From NCBI RefSeq assembly GCF_003427025.1, contig NZ_QVAI01000002.1, forward strand, positions 372,001 through 436,000: a stretch of 64,000 bases of DNA, in the 5' to 3' direction. The number at the start of each line of letters is the position of its first letter. The first letter of the stretch is position 1. Both the position numbers and the translations under genes were made by a program. Of this stretch, positions 19,112 through 27,405 are shown in pieces. Under the pieces are notes generated by a model. The model ran no database searches. It worked only from the letters and a program-made list of their open reading frames with translations, and was not told where the DNA came from. Source of the DNA: Jiangella endophytica. Its GTDB lineage: Bacteria > Actinomycetota > Actinomycetes > Jiangellales > Jiangellaceae.

Positions 19112-19920
19112 CCGCGCTGACCGTCGACGGTGTCGGCGTCACCCTGCTGGAGCGGCGGGTGGTCGACGACGTCAGCCTCGGCGTCCCGGCCGGGACCTGG
19201 CTGACACTGGTCGGGCCGAACGGCGCCGGGAAGTCGACGCTGCTGCGAGCGGTGTCGGGGGCGGTCACGCACACCGGCACCATCGCGTTCGACGGCGTCG
19301 AGGTCGCGCGGCTGCGGTCGCGCGAGCGAGCCCGCCAGGTGGCCGTCGTCCCGCAGGACCCGGCCCGGCCCGACGGCATGACAGTCCTCGACTACGTGCT
19401 GCTCGGGCGCACGCCGTACGTGCCGTACCTGGGCACGGAGTCGGCCGAGGATCTCGCGGTGGCCGGCGAGCTGCTCGACACACTGGAGCTGCGGTCGCTG
19501 TCCGGCCGCATGGTCACGGAGCTGTCCGGCGGCGAGTTCCAGCGCGCCGTGCTCGCCCGGGCGCTGGCCCAGCAGGCGCCGGTGCTGTTGCTGGACGAGC
19601 CGACCAGCTCGCTGGACCTCGGCCACGCCCAGCAGGTGCTCGAGCTGGTCGACGAACTGCGCTCGTCGCGCGGACTGACGGTGGTCAGTGCGCTGCACGA
19701 CCTCACCACGGCCGGTCAGTTCGCCGACCACCTGGTGTTGCTGGTCGACGGCCGGGTGGTGGCGCAGGGGTCGGCCCAGGAGGTGCTGACCGAGGAGCTG
19801 ATCCGCGAGCACTACGGCGCCCGCGTGCGGGTGGTCACCGATCCGCAGGGCGGTGTGGTGGTCGTACCGCTGCGGTCGCGGCCGGCCGGCGGCATCCGCG
19901 ACGTCGGAGGGGTGGCATGA
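19108..19920 (+). CDS. btuD: Cobalamin ABC transporter ATP-binding protein
   Basis: 270 residues; GTG 19108 overlaps the btuC stop (GTGA). Walker A GPNGAGKST, Q-loop VVPQDPARPDG, ABC signature LSGGEFQR, Walker B VLLLDEPTSSLD and the H-loop (SALHDLTTAG) are all intact. It powers corrinoid uptake. The last bases overlap the cbiB start ATGA. Sequence alone would also fit siderophore import; riboswitch and neighbours decide for B12. Confidence 0.94.
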   Translation: MTALTVDGVGVTLLERRVVDDVSLGVPAGTWLTLVGPNGAGKSTLLRAVSGAVTHTGTIAFDGVEVARLRSRERARQVAVVPQDPARPDGMTVLDYVLLGRTPYVPYLGTESAEDLAVAGELLDTLELRSLSGRMVTELSGGEFQRAVLARALAQQAPVLLLDEPTSSLDLGHAQQVLELVDELRSSRGLTVVSALHDLTTAGQFADHLVLLVDGRVVAQGSAQEVLTEELIREHYGARVRVVTDPQGGVVVVPLRSRPAGGIRDVGGVA

Positions 19921-20837
19921 ACGCCACCAGGTCGGTGGGTGCCGCGGCGGGCGTCGCCGTCGCGGTGGTGCTCGACGCGACGTTGCGCGAACCGCCGCTG
20001 GCCGCGCATCCGGTGCGTTGGATCGGGCGGTACCTGACGTGGGCCGGCCGGCGGGTGCCGTCGAGCCCACCCGTCCGGGCGGTGACGGCCGGCGGGCTGG
20101 CCTGGGTCGCGGGCGCGGCGACGGCGTACGGCGCGGGCCGGCTCGCCTCACGGGCGGTCGCACGGCTGCCGCGGCCGGTCCGGCCGCTGGTCGCCGGGGC
20201 GGCGTTGTGGCCACTGTTCGCGCACCGGATGCTGCTCGACGAGGTGACGGCGGTGGAGCACGCGCTGGTCTCGGAGGGTGTCGAGGCCGGGCGGTCGGCG
20301 GTGGCGCGCATCGTCAGCCGCGACGTGACCTCGCTGACGGAGGACGAGATCCGGCAGGCGGCGGTCGAGTCGCTGGTCGAGAACCTGTCCGACTCCGTCG
20401 TCGCGCCGCTGGTCTGGTACGCGGCCGGCGGGCTGCCCGCGGCCGCGGCCTACCGGTTCGCCAACACGGCCGACGCCGTCTGGGGCTACCGCACGCCGCG
20501 CTGGAACCACGCCGGACGGGTCGCCGCCCGCGCCGACGACCTGCTGAATCTCGTGCCGTCCCGGCTCACCGGCGCACTGCTGGCCGGGCGGCGGGTGTCC
20601 TGGCGCCGGCTGCGCGCCGAGGCGGCGCTGACCCCGTCGCCGAACGCGGGCTGGCCGATGGCGGCCCTGGCGCTGCGCCTCGGCGTGCGGCTGGCCAAAC
20701 CGGACGTCTACGCCCTGGGCGCGGCCGGCCGGGCCGTCGGGTCGGCCGACGTCGAGGCGGCGCTCCGGCTGGCCCGGCACCGTGGATGGGCGCTGGCCGC
20801 CGCTGCCGCCGTCACCGCCGGGGTGCGGTCACGATGA
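19917..20837 (+). CDS. cbiB: Adenosylcobinamide-phosphate synthase
   Basis: Membrane enzyme (CbiB/CobD) that attaches (R)-1-aminopropan-2-ol phosphate to adenosylcobyric acid. 306 residues from ATG 19917, overlapping the btuD stop. Conserved segments include DATLREPPLAAHPVRWIGRYL, SRDVTSLTEDEIRQAAVESLVENLSDS (split here by the family's polar helix), APLVWYAAGGLPAAAAYRFANT, and NAGWPMAALALRLGVRL. Several helices place it in the membrane. Its amino-alcohol precursor would come from the CobC-like half of the fused gene downstream. Confidence 0.94.
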   Translation: MNATRSVGAAAGVAVAVVLDATLREPPLAAHPVRWIGRYLTWAGRRVPSSPPVRAVTAGGLAWVAGAATAYGAGRLASRAVARLPRPVRPLVAGAALWPLFAHRMLLDEVTAVEHALVSEGVEAGRSAVARIVSRDVTSLTEDEIRQAAVESLVENLSDSVVAPLVWYAAGGLPAAAAYRFANTADAVWGYRTPRWNHAGRVAARADDLLNLVPSRLTGALLAGRRVSWRRLRAEAALTPSPNAGWPMAALALRLGVRLAKPDVYALGAAGRAVGSADVEAALRLARHRGWALAAAAAVTAGVRSR

Positions 20838-22228
20838 GCGCCGTCATGCTCCAGGGCTGCACCAGCTGGGCCGGGAAGAGCCTGCTCACGACCGCGCTGT
20901 GCCGCTGGTACGCACGGCAGGGCCTGACGGTCGCGCCGTTCAAGGCGCAGAACATGTCGAACAACGCGCGGGTCGTCGACGGCGGTGAGATCGGCGTCGC
21001 GCAGTGGCTGCAGGCGCGCGCGGCCGGGGTCGAGCCCGAGGTCAGGATGAACCCCGTCCTGCTCAAGCCCGAGTCCGGGACCAGCCAGGTCGTGCGGCTC
21101 GGCCGGGTCGACGCCGAGCTGTCCCGGCGGCCGTGGCGCGACCGCAGCGAGGCCCTCTGGCCCACCGTCGAGAACGCGCTGGCCGAGCTGCTGGACGAGT
21201 ACGACGTCGTGGTCATCGAGGGCGCCGGCAGCCCGGCCGAGATCAACCTCGCCGCGAACGACATCGTCAACATGCGGGTCGCCGAGCGGGCCGACGCGCC
21301 GGTGCTGCTCGCCGTCGACATCGACCGCGGCGGCGCGTTCGCGCACCTCTACGGCACGTGGGCGCTGCTGCCGCCGCACCACCAGCGGCGCATCCGCGGC
21401 TTCGTGCTCAACCGGTTCCGCGGCGACGCGTCGCTGCTGCCGCCCGGCCCGGAGCAGCTGGAGCGGCTCACGGGCGTGCCGACCGTCGGCGTCGTCCCGA
21501 TGATCCGGCACGACCTCCCCGACGAGGACGGCGCGGCGTTGCGGGCGCCGGTCCGGGGCGGGCTGCCGCCGGTCGCGATCGTCCGCTACCCGGCGGCGTC
21601 CAACCTGGACGAGTTCGCTGCGTTGGAGCAGGTCGCCGACGTGCGCTGGGCGACCCAGCCGTGGCATCTCGACGGCGCGGCGACGGTGATCCTGCCGGGG
21701 TCGAAGCACGTGGCGTCCGACCTGCGCTGGCTGCGTGCGTCCGGGATGGACGACGCGGTCGTGGCGGCATCGGCGCGGCCCGGTGTGCGGGTCCTGGGCG
21801 TGTGCGGCGGGCTGCAGCTGCTCGGGCGGCGGCTGGACGACCCGTTCGGGGTCGACGGCGCCGGCGACGCGCTCGGCCTGCTGCCGCTGACCACGACGTT
21901 CGAGCGCGACAAGCTGCTCCGGCGGCGGTCGGTGACGCTGCCCGCGTTCGGTGCGCCGTGGGCCGCGCTGAGCGGCCTGCCCGTCGACGGCTACGAGATC
22001 CGGCAGGGCCGCACGGTCGATGCCGACGGGTCCGACGCCCTTGTCGCCGCGGAGGGGAACGTCGCCGGGTGGTACCTGCATGGGCTGTTCGAGGACCCCG
22101 CGGTGCTCGAGGCGCTGTTCGGCGCCCGGCCGTCACGCACCCTCGACGCGACGTTCGAGCGCCTGGCCGACGTGGTGGAGGCGCACCTGGACACGCGGCT
22201 GCTGCGGTCGTTGGTGGGGCTGTCGTGA
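20834..22228 (+). CDS. cobQ: Cobyric acid synthase
   Basis: Glutamine-dependent amidotransferase that amidates four side chains of adenosylcobyrinic acid a,c-diamide. 464 residues; ATG 20834 overlaps the cbiB stop. The N-terminal dethiobiotin-synthetase-like ATPase domain starts MLQGCTSWAGKSLLTTALCR with the KAQNMSNNARV motif. The C-terminal class I glutaminase domain has the nucleophile Cys in GVCGGLQLLGRRL and the late YLHGLFEDP His. Corrin-ring genes are not in this window, so cobyrinic acid must be made elsewhere or this serves salvage. Confidence 0.95.
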   Translation: MSAVMLQGCTSWAGKSLLTTALCRWYARQGLTVAPFKAQNMSNNARVVDGGEIGVAQWLQARAAGVEPEVRMNPVLLKPESGTSQVVRLGRVDAELSRRPWRDRSEALWPTVENALAELLDEYDVVVIEGAGSPAEINLAANDIVNMRVAERADAPVLLAVDIDRGGAFAHLYGTWALLPPHHQRRIRGFVLNRFRGDASLLPPGPEQLERLTGVPTVGVVPMIRHDLPDEDGAALRAPVRGGLPPVAIVRYPAASNLDEFAALEQVADVRWATQPWHLDGAATVILPGSKHVASDLRWLRASGMDDAVVAASARPGVRVLGVCGGLQLLGRRLDDPFGVDGAGDALGLLPLTTTFERDKLLRRRSVTLPAFGAPWAALSGLPVDGYEIRQGRTVDADGSDALVAAEGNVAGWYLHGLFEDPAVLEALFGARPSRTLDATFERLADVVEAHLDTRLLRSLVGLS

Positions 22229-22986
22229 TCGCGGCACTGCGGGCGGCGGTGGGGTTCCTGACCCGGATCCCGGTCGGTTCGGCCCCGTTCGCCGGGTCCG
22301 CGCTGGATCGGGCCGGCGCGTGGTTTCCGCTGGTCGGAGCGCTGGTCGGCGGCGTCGGGCTGGGCGTGTGGTGGGTGGCGGACGAGTTGGCCGGTCCGTT
22401 CGTCGCCGCGGTGGCGGCGGTGCTGGCGACGGTGATCGTCACCGGCGCGCTGCACGAGGACGGCCTCGCCGACACCGCCGACGGACTGTGGGGCGGCGCG
22501 ACCCGCGAGCGGCGGCTGGAGATCATGCGCGACAGCCGGCTCGGCACGTATGGCGCTCTGGCCCTGGCCGGTGACCTCCTGCTGCGGGTGGCGCTGGTCG
22601 CGACGGCCGGATCGGGCTCCGCCGCGTTCGCCGACGTCGCCCGCATCCTGCTCGCCGGCCACGTCGTCGGGCGGGCGGCGCCCCTGGTGCTGGCGGCCTG
22701 GCTGCCGCCGGCCCGGGCGGACGGCCAGGGCCAGCGGCTCGGCCGGCTCGGCGCGGCGGACACGGTGGTGGCGGCGGTGACCGTGCTGGTCGTGGCGGTG
22801 CTGACGTCCGGCTGGTGGGCGCCGGTGGTGCTCGCCGCGGCGGCGGTGCCGGTGCTCGGCCTGCGCCGGGCGGCCCGGCGGCGCATCGGCGGGGTCACCG
22901 GTGACGTGCTCGGCGCCGCGGTGGCGCTGACGAACCTCGCGGTCGCGATCGCCGTCGTGGCCCTGGCCCAGGAGGACCTGCTGTGA
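22225..22986 (+). CDS. cobS: Adenosylcobinamide-GDP ribazoletransferase
   Basis: Membrane enzyme (CobS/CobV) joining alpha-ribazole (phosphate) to adenosylcobinamide-GDP, the last step of B12 assembly. 253 residues from GTG 22225, overlapping the cobQ stop. Diagnostic segments: LTRIPVG near the start, GALHEDGLADTADGLWGGATRERRLEIMRDSRLGTYG in pieces (the DGxAD acidic box), GRAAPLVLAAWLPPARADGQG, and GGVTGDVLGA. Multiple helices. A degraded relative of its 3' half lies at about 29035-29340 (see findings). Confidence 0.95.
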   Translation: MIAALRAAVGFLTRIPVGSAPFAGSALDRAGAWFPLVGALVGGVGLGVWWVADELAGPFVAAVAAVLATVIVTGALHEDGLADTADGLWGGATRERRLEIMRDSRLGTYGALALAGDLLLRVALVATAGSGSAAFADVARILLAGHVVGRAAPLVLAAWLPPARADGQGQRLGRLGAADTVVAAVTVLVVAVLTSGWWAPVVLAAAAVPVLGLRRAARRRIGGVTGDVLGAAVALTNLAVAIAVVALAQEDLL

Positions 22987-24887
22987 ATCCCGAGCCTCGC
23001 CCCGGCCCACCGCCCGCCTCCACTCACGTTGATCATGGAGAAACGCGGGTTCCGTCGGGCACGGACGCCGCGCTTCTCCATGATCAACCCCGGTCGGCGG
23101 CGGTCGGGGGACGGCTGACGCTGGTGCTGGGCGGTCAGAAGTCCGGCAAGTCGGGGCTGGCGGCGCGACGGGCGGAAGCGAGCGGCCGTCCGGTCGTGGT
23201 CGTCGCGCCCGCCGTGGTCCGCGACGAGGAGTTCGCGGCCCGGGTCGAGCGGCACCGCGCGGACCGTCCGGCGCACTGGCGGACGCTGGAGACGTTCGAC
23301 CTGGCCGCCGCGGTCGCCGACGCGGGTGCGGGCACGTTCGTGCTGGTCGACGCGCTGGATACCTGGCTGGCCGAGACCCTGGAATCGTCCGGGGTGTTCG
23401 TCGGCGACGACGTTCCCGACCCCGCGCGGCGAGTCCGCGCCGAGGACGGCGTGGTGGCGGCGCTGCGGGCGTTCACCGGCGCGGTCGCTGCCTTGGACGT
23501 CGACGTGCTGGTCATCGCGGGTCAGCCCGGCCTCGGCGTGCACGCCGGCGGTCCCGGCGCCCGCCTGTACGTCGACGTGCACGGACGGGCCGTGCAGTCG
23601 CTCTCCGCGGCGGCGGACGAGGCTCTCCTGGTGGTCGGTGGCCGCGTCGTCCGCCTCGAGCCCGACGTGCCGCCTGGTGTCTCGGCCTCTGGCACCTCAC
23701 CCTCGTCCGGCCCGGTCGCCGCCCCGCCGGCGGGCGACCTCGCGACACCCGCTGACGCGGCGACGCCGGAAGGGTCATCGTCCCTGGGAGGGTTCGCGCC
23801 GCCGGGAGAGCCGACGATCGCCGTCCGCCCGGAGACCGGCCAGTCGGCGGCGGGCGCGTCGGTGGACCCACCTCTGCGCGAGCACGGCGACACCCAGGTG
23901 CCGGCCGGGATGGTCGACCTCGCGGTGAACGTGCAGCCAGGTCCGCCGTCGTGGCTGGCCGATCGGCTGGCGGCGGCGGTGCGCGATCTCGCCGCCTATC
24001 CCGACGACCGTGCCGCCCGGGCCGCGGCGGCCGCCCGCCACGGCCGTCCCGCCGAGGAGTGCCTGGTCGTCGACGGCGCCGCGGAGGCGTTCTGGCTCCT
24101 GGCTCGCGTGTTACGGCCGCGGCTGGCCGCCTGCGTGCACCCGTCGTTCACCGAGCCCGAGGCGGCGCTGCGAGCGGCCGGCTTACCCGGAGTCCGGGTC
24201 CTGCGCGACGCCGAGCAGGGCTGGCGGCTCGACCCGTCCTCCGTCCCGGAGGCCGCGGATCTCGTCGTGCTCGGGCGGCCGGACAACCCGACCGGCGTGC
24301 TCGATCCCGCCGAGACGGTAGCGGCGCTGGTCCGGCCCGGGCGGATCGTCGTCGTCGACGAGGCGTTCGCCGAGTTCCTCGACGACGCCGACGGCGTGGC
24401 CGGGCGCAGGGACCTCCCGGGCGTCCTCGCCGTGCGCAGCCTGACCAAGCTGTGGGGCCTGGCCGGCCTGCGGGTGGGCTACGTCGTCGGCCCGCCGGAC
24501 CTCGTCGGCCGGCTCGCCGCCGAACGCCGGCCGTGGAGCGTCAACAGCCTCGCGCTGACCGCGATCGAGGCCCTGACCTCGCCGGTCGCCGAGGACGAGC
24601 GGCGCGCCCGGGCCACCGCCGTCGCCGGGCTGCGGGCGGAGCTGATCGCCGGCCTGCGGGCCGTCGGCGGCCTGGAGGTGTGGGACGCGCACGCCAACTT
24701 CGTGCTGGTCCGCTCCGGCCGTCCCGGTCTGCGCGACCGGCTGCTGGAGCACGGCCTGGCCGCCCGCCGGGCCGACACCTTCCCCGGGCTGGACGACCGC
24801 GCCGTGCGCGTCGCCGTCCGGGACCGCGCGACGAACCAGCGGCTGATCGCCGCGCTACGCACCATCGAGGAAAGGGGTTCGGCATGA
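22983..24887 (+). CDS. Fused cobinamide kinase/guanylyltransferase and CobC-type aminotransferase
   Basis: 634 residues; GTG 22983 overlaps the cobS stop. Residues 43 to about 225 are CobU (cobP): P-loop GGQKSGKS at 50-57, VERHRADRPAHWRTLE with the guanylylated His region, and DALDTWLAETLE. About 80 low-complexity Pro/Ser/Gly residues link to a fold-type I PLP enzyme (about 305-634; RPDNPTGVLD, SLTKLWGLAGLRVGY with PLP Lys489), matching CobC/CobD L-threonine-O-3-phosphate decarboxylases. One polypeptide would thus activate cobinamide and supply aminopropanol phosphate. Residues 15-36 are encoded by a REP-like palindrome. The fusion is inferred from an unbroken frame. Confidence 0.88.
   Translation: MNPEPRPGPPPASTHVDHGETRVPSGTDAALLHDQPRSAAVGGRLTLVLGGQKSGKSGLAARRAEASGRPVVVVAPAVVRDEEFAARVERHRADRPAHWRTLETFDLAAAVADAGAGTFVLVDALDTWLAETLESSGVFVGDDVPDPARRVRAEDGVVAALRAFTGAVAALDVDVLVIAGQPGLGVHAGGPGARLYVDVHGRAVQSLSAAADEALLVVGGRVVRLEPDVPPGVSASGTSPSSGPVAAPPAGDLATPADAATPEGSSSLGGFAPPGEPTIAVRPETGQSAAGASVDPPLREHGDTQVPAGMVDLAVNVQPGPPSWLADRLAAAVRDLAAYPDDRAARAAAAARHGRPAEECLVVDGAAEAFWLLARVLRPRLAACVHPSFTEPEAALRAAGLPGVRVLRDAEQGWRLDPSSVPEAADLVVLGRPDNPTGVLDPAETVAALVRPGRIVVVDEAFAEFLDDADGVAGRRDLPGVLAVRSLTKLWGLAGLRVGYVVGPPDLVGRLAAERRPWSVNSLALTAIEALTSPVAEDERRARATAVAGLRAELIAGLRAVGGLEVWDAHANFVLVRSGRPGLRDRLLEHGLAARRADTFPGLDDRAVRVAVRDRATNQRLIAALRTIEERGSA
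23028..23088. repeat. REP-like inverted repeat within the cobU-cobC frame
   Basis: 20-bp arms (23028-23047, beginning GTTGATCATGGAGAA, and 23069-23088) are reverse complements with one mismatch, separated by 21 bp. They lie in the first 36 codons, before the P-loop, and encode no conserved residues. Similar TTGATCATGGAGAA palindromes are, to my memory, dispersed intergenic repeats in related actinomycetes; I could not verify this. Confidence 0.8.
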
Positions 24888-25945
24888 CGCCGACTGTCGA
24901 GGAGCTCATCGCGTCGGTCCGCCCGGTCGACCACGCGGCGCTGGAGCAGGCCCGCGAACGGCACGCCGGGCTGGCCAAGCCGCCGGGGAGCCTGGGGCGG
25001 CTGGAGGATCTCGGCGCGCAGCTGGCCGCGATCGGCGGGCACTGCCCGCCACCGGTGCCGTCGTCGCCGACGGTGATCGTGGCCGCGGCCGACCACGGCG
25101 TGCACGCGCAAGGTGTGTCGGACTGGCCTCAGGAGGTGACGGCGGCAATGGTCGCGACCGCCGTCTCCGGGGGCGCCGCGGTGAACGCGATCGCCCGGAC
25201 CGTGGGCGCTCGGGTCGTCGTGGTGGACGTCGGGACGCTGCAGCTCGGCCCGGTTCCCGACGGCGTCCGCGACGAGCGGGTACGCAGCGGGACGCGTGAC
25301 CTCGCCGTGGAGCCGGCTATGACGCTCGACGAGTGCCGGGCGGCGATTCGGGCGGGCGCACGGGTCGCGGCGGAGCTGATCGACGGCGGCGCCGATCTCC
25401 TGGTGACCGGCGAGGTCGGCATCGGCAACACGACGGCGTCGGCCGCGCTGATGGCGGCGTTCACCGGTGTCGACCCGGCCGAGGTGACGGGGAAGGGCGC
25501 CAACCTCGACCACGGCCGGACGCCGCACAAGCTCGACGTCGTGCGAACGGCGCTGGCGCGGCACGCCGAGGCCGAGGAGCCCGGCCCGCTCGGGACGCTG
25601 GCGTCGCTGGGTGGGCTCGAACACGCCGCGCTGGTCGGCGTCATGCTGGCCGGCGCGGCCGCGCGGATCCCCGTCGTCGTCGACGGCGTCGTCACCGGGG
25701 CCGCCGCGCTGGCCGCCGTCGCGCTCTGCCCGGAGATCGTGGGCTATCTGGTCGCCGGGCACACGTCGGCCGAGCCGGGCGGGCGCACGCTGCCCGGCCG
25801 CCTCGGCGAACCGGCCCTGCTCGACCTGTCCCTGCGTCTCGGTGAGGGCACCGGCGCGCTGCTCGCGGTCCCGCTGGTGCAAGCCGCCGCACGGGTGCTC
25901 ACCGAGATGGCGACCCTCGCCGAGGTGACGAAGGATGCCGGCTGA
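24884..25945 (+). CDS. cobT: Nicotinate-nucleotide--dimethylbenzimidazole phosphoribosyltransferase
   Basis: Makes alpha-ribazole phosphate, the lower-ligand nucleotide of B12, from 5,6-dimethylbenzimidazole and NaMN. 353 residues from ATG 24884, overlapping the previous stop. Motifs: KPPGSLGRLEDLGAQLA, ADHGVHAQGVSDWPQEVT, GEVGIGNTTASAALMA, NLDHGRTPHKL, and LGEGTGALLAVPLVQAAARV containing the catalytic Glu region. It closes the riboswitch operon. A convergent gene ends only six bases away on the other strand. Confidence 0.95.
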   Translation: MTPTVEELIASVRPVDHAALEQARERHAGLAKPPGSLGRLEDLGAQLAAIGGHCPPPVPSSPTVIVAAADHGVHAQGVSDWPQEVTAAMVATAVSGGAAVNAIARTVGARVVVVDVGTLQLGPVPDGVRDERVRSGTRDLAVEPAMTLDECRAAIRAGARVAAELIDGGADLLVTGEVGIGNTTASAALMAAFTGVDPAEVTGKGANLDHGRTPHKLDVVRTALARHAEAEEPGPLGTLASLGGLEHAALVGVMLAGAAARIPVVVDGVVTGAAALAAVALCPEIVGYLVAGHTSAEPGGRTLPGRLGEPALLDLSLRLGEGTGALLAVPLVQAAARVLTEMATLAEVTKDAG

Positions 25946-25951
25946 CGCCTG

Positions 25952-26710
25952 CTAGTTCTGGCTGCCGTCGAGAGTGCCCTGGGTGCTGTTGCCGGCCGTC
26001 GAGGCGGGCGTCGACTTCTTCGCCGGTGCCTTCTTGGCGGTGGCCTTCTTGGCCGGGGCACTCTTCTTCGCCGGCGCCGCCTTCTTCGCGGCCGGCTTGT
26101 CGTCGCCGGCGCCGTCGGAACCGGCTGCGGACTTCTTGGCGGCGACCGGCCCGGGCTCGTCGTCCGGCTTGGCCTCAGGTGCCGGCGCGGGTGCCCAGGG
26201 ACCCGTGGACGGGTCGTACGTCGTCCACTGATCGGACTGCCCGCGACGGCGCACCACCGCGGCGAGCGCGGCGCCCGCGGCGGCGAACCCGCCCAGCACG
26301 GCGACGACCCGGCGGCGACGCTTCTTCTTGCGCTGCTTCTCGCTCTTCTCCGCGAGCGCGGCGGTGCGCTCGGACAGGTCGTGCGCTCGCTCGGAGAACT
26401 TGTCAGCCGCGACCGCCAGCGAGTCGGCGACCCGCGGGACGACGTCGTGCAGCAGCGTGTCCTTGGCCTGGTTGGCGGCCGGGCCTACCTTCTCGCGGGC
26501 CGCCTGGACCTTCGGGCCCACCTTGTCGACCGCGGACTCGACCACCGGCGCCAGCCGCTCACGCGCGGAGTCGACCACCGGTGTCGCGGCCTCGCGGGCG
26601 CGCCGGCCGGCCTCACGTGCGGCCTGGCGGGCCTGTTCCGCAGCCTCCTGCGTGCGCACCTTGGCGTCCTCGGTGCTGCCGTTCCGCCGGATGCTGAATA
26701 GCCTGCTCAC
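25952..26710 (-). CDS. Coiled-coil membrane protein with AK-rich tail (DUF5324-like)
   Basis: 252 residues. GTG at 26708-26710 is chosen because GGGAGG precedes it by 8 bases. Layout: a long amphipathic Ala/Glu/Lys/Arg helix (residues about 18-130, apolipophorin-like repeats such as VDSARERLAPVVESAVDKVG), a KKKRRRR anchor, one membrane helix (VVAVLGGFAAAGAALAAVV), then a linker and a histone-H1-like tail of AKK/PAKKS repeats. The tail could bind DNA or acidic polymers. Resembles DUF5324-type proteins found beside ppiA in streptomycetes. Function unknown. Confidence 0.8.
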   Translation of the reverse strand: MSRLFSIRRNGSTEDAKVRTQEAAEQARQAAREAGRRAREAATPVVDSARERLAPVVESAVDKVGPKVQAAREKVGPAANQAKDTLLHDVVPRVADSLAVAADKFSERAHDLSERTAALAEKSEKQRKKKRRRRVVAVLGGFAAAGAALAAVVRRRGQSDQWTTYDPSTGPWAPAPAPEAKPDDEPGPVAAKKSAAGSDGAGDDKPAAKKAAPAKKSAPAKKATAKKAPAKKSTPASTAGNSTQGTLDGSQN

Positions 26711-26858
26711 GTTGGGCCTCCCTTGTCGGATCGCGTGCAGGGCCCCTGTCCCCGTCGTATCCCCCCGATCTTGCCTTACCGACGACCGTATGCCGACATA
26801 CGCCACGGCGTGCGAGGATGGAGCAAATCGAGGACGTCGAACAGCGAAGGGCTTACCC

Positions 26859-27383
26859 GTGGCCGACCAGCTTCATGCCACCCTGCACACCAACCGCGGC
26901 GACATCACCGTGGCACTGCTGCCGAACCACGCCCCGAAGACGGTGCGCAACTTCGTCGAGCTCGCCAAGGGCGAGCGCGAGTGGGTCAACCCGGAGACCG
27001 GTGAGAAGACCAGCGACAAGCTGTACGACGGCACCGTCTTCCACCGCGTGATCTCCGGCTTCATGATCCAGGGCGGCGACCCTCTGGGCAACGGCCGCGG
27101 CGGCCCGGGCTACGAGTTCGCCGACGAGTTCCACCCGGAGTTGGCGTTCAACAAGCCGTACCTGCTGGCCATGGCCAACGCCGGGCCGGGCACCAACGGC
27201 TCGCAGTTCTTCATCACCGTCGGCCTGACGCCGCACCTGAACCGCCGTCACACCATCTTCGGTGAGGTGGCCGACCAGAGCAGCCGCGACGTCGTCGACG
27301 CCATCGCCGCCACACCCACCGACCGCACCGACCGGCCGCTCGAGCCCGTCGTCATCGAGTCGGTCACCGTCACCGGCGGCTGA
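26859..27383 (+). CDS. ppiA: Peptidyl-prolyl cis-trans isomerase, cyclophilin type
   Basis: Cytosolic cyclophilin, 174 residues, catalysing proline isomerisation in protein folding. GTG 26859 is the start (CGAAGGG upstream); the frame extends farther but into the promoter region. The fold is complete: TNRGDITVALLPNHAPKTVRNF, FHRVISGFMIQGGDPLGNGRG with the catalytic Arg (FHRV), MANAGPGTNGSQFFIT, and HTIFGEV. A ppiA gene close to crgA near the origin is the common actinobacterial arrangement. Confidence 0.96.
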   Translation: MADQLHATLHTNRGDITVALLPNHAPKTVRNFVELAKGEREWVNPETGEKTSDKLYDGTVFHRVISGFMIQGGDPLGNGRGGPGYEFADEFHPELAFNKPYLLAMANAGPGTNGSQFFITVGLTPHLNRRHTIFGEVADQSSRDVVDAIAATPTDRTDRPLEPVVIESVTVTGG

Positions 27384-27405
27384 GACCCGAGAGCCGGCGT
27401 TCTCC

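Noticed and set aside
18391-20214. Long minus-strand open frame opposite btuC-btuD-cbiB
   Set aside because: Its residues mirror third-position G+C of the real genes; no conserved motif, and the plus-strand genes are certain.
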